Below are positions 35,083 to 35,716 of a stretch of DNA of 35,716 nucleotides, in pieces (the stretch's first letter is position 1; every line of letters starts with the position of its first letter). Origin of the DNA: Phycisphaerales bacterium. Lineage in GTDB: Bacteria; Planctomycetota; Phycisphaerae; Phycisphaerales; UBA1924. The notes beneath the pieces were generated by a model. It saw only the letters and a list, made by a program, of their open reading frames with translations, was not told the DNA's origin and searched no databases. The stretch covers positions 1 to 35,716 of the forward strand of contig JALUWX010000094.1 in the NCBI GenBank assembly GCA_027019265.1, in the 5' to 3' direction. Both the position numbers and the translations under genes were made by a program.

Positions 35083-35716
35083 TCACTCCATCGCGTCCCT
35101 CAGCCCGGAGACCAACGCCGGATCGAGCCCCCGTTCCACCGCGCGATCCACCATCGCAAGCGCCCGATCCGTCCGACCCTCGCTCTGCATCAACACCGCC
35201 ACCAAAAGCCAAGCCTCCCCCGTCTCCTCGCGCTGCGTATGCGCCACCGCGCGCCGGACCAACGCCCGGAGCGCCCCGTCATTCATCTCACCAAACAACG
35301 CCGGGTTCACCGGGAACATCCCGATCGACGGATCCCCCCCGTACGCGCGAGCCATCAACGCCACCGCGTCCGAGTCCCGCTTCGCCGCGAGCAACGCATA
35401 CGACAACTCCCGCATGACCATCCAATCCTCGGGGTGCGCATCGAGATGGAACGCATACCCTCCGATCGCACCCTCCACCGAACCCTGATCCCCCACCCCC
35501 GTCACCACCCCATGGTGCACACACCCCGGATCCGTACACGACCGGATATGCTCGCGCACCGCGCTCGTATCGAGTTCCCCCCTCAGAAACATCCGCGCCA
35601 GATCCACCGCGCGCTTCTCCAACTCCGCCCCCTCGATCCGCGCCCCGGACTCCCCACCCTCCATGGGCTCGAGCTCCCGATCCACCCCCCGGATCGACTC
35701 GATCTCCAACGTCCGC
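35083..35716 (-). CDS. Secreted tandem-family protein, copy 1 (5' end outside window)
   Basis: The reading frame is open to the right edge, so the start codon and signal peptide lie outside; about 210 residues are visible. It aligns with copies 2 and 3 over the whole visible length, including R-A-V-D-L-A-R-M-F-L-R-G-E-L, C-T-D-P-G-C-V-H, H-P-E-D-W-M and A-W-L-L-V-A-V-L-M-Q-S-E-G-R-T-D-R-A-L. It is more divergent (F-H-L-D-A-H versus V-H-L-E-Q-H). A TTG at 35709 should not be taken as the start because homology continues beyond it. The 103-nt gap to copy 2 has no obvious terminator. The array may continue to the right. Confidence 0.8.
   Translation of the reverse strand, partial: RTLEIESIRGVDRELEPMEGGESGARIEGAELEKRAVDLARMFLRGELDTSAVREHIRSCTDPGCVHHGVVTGVGDQGSVEGAIGGYAFHLDAHPEDWMVMRELSYALLAAKRDSDAVALMARAYGGDPSIGMFPVNPALFGEMNDGALRALVRRAVAHTQREETGEAWLLVAVLMQSEGRTDRALAMVDRAVERGLDPALVSGLRDAME

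Noticed and set aside
33480..35225. Repeated DNA blocks that could look like a CRISPR array or dispersed repeats
   Set aside because: The repeats are hundreds of bases apart, in frame, and code for the same conserved protein segments. They are explained by gene duplication.
33838..35545. C-T-D-P-x-C-x-H read as a c-type heme site
   Set aside because: The spacing is C-x4-C-x-H, not C-x2-C-H or a known expanded form with adjacent Cys-His, and there is no second heme ligand pattern.

Overview
The window is a high-GC chromosomal segment from a diderm bacterium. Three lipobox signal peptides and a Tat signal support an outer envelope. A member of the Planctomycetota, probably of the Phycisphaerae type, is the most likely source. 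That is inference from the style of the secreted, lipoprotein and membrane hypotheticals; no rRNA or other decisive marker is present. The + strand is C-rich and G-poor almost throughout, whichever strand the genes lie on, so the window probably sits within one replichore.

Layout. 1-6676: the 3' part of a PQQ-type beta-propeller lipoprotein, purH, an HNH endonuclease, a Tat-exported glycosylasparaginase (- strand), a pterin-4a-carbinolamine dehydratase (- strand), and a gluQ-like tRNA-modifying synthetase overlapping a DUF192 lipoprotein. 6840-9207: an RsbU/SpoIIE-type phosphatase convergent with a STAS-protein/TrkA_C-membrane-protein operon, a possible partner-switching module. 9240-16140 (- strand): gyrA, a 613-residue secreted protein of unknown function, and rpsA with a clear terminator; a 29-codon ORF on the + strand has its own promoter-like sequence and Shine-Dalgarno site. 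16610-22150: glutamate dehydrogenase with a strong terminator, a TPR lipoprotein, a short-chain dehydrogenase, two coupled paralogous membrane proteins and queF.

22173-33157 (- strand) is the rplK-rplA-rplJ-rplL-rpoB-rpoC cluster. It has an attenuator-like hairpin between rplL and rpoB and a UUCG-capped terminator after rpoC. nusG and secE, the usual upstream partners, are not in the window. Upstream of rplK lies instead a tandem array of at least three paralogous secreted proteins (33397-35716, running off the right edge). They share a C-T-D-P-x-C-x-H motif and a TPR-like C-terminus and match no family I recognise.

Most of the window is housekeeping: purines, replication topology, transcription, translation, nitrogen metabolism and queuosine (queF and gluQ). 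The most unusual items are the secreted-protein array, the loss of three of four cysteines at the second zinc site of RpoC, the phosphatase/STAS/TrkA_C module, the paired membrane proteins and the 29-codon ORF.
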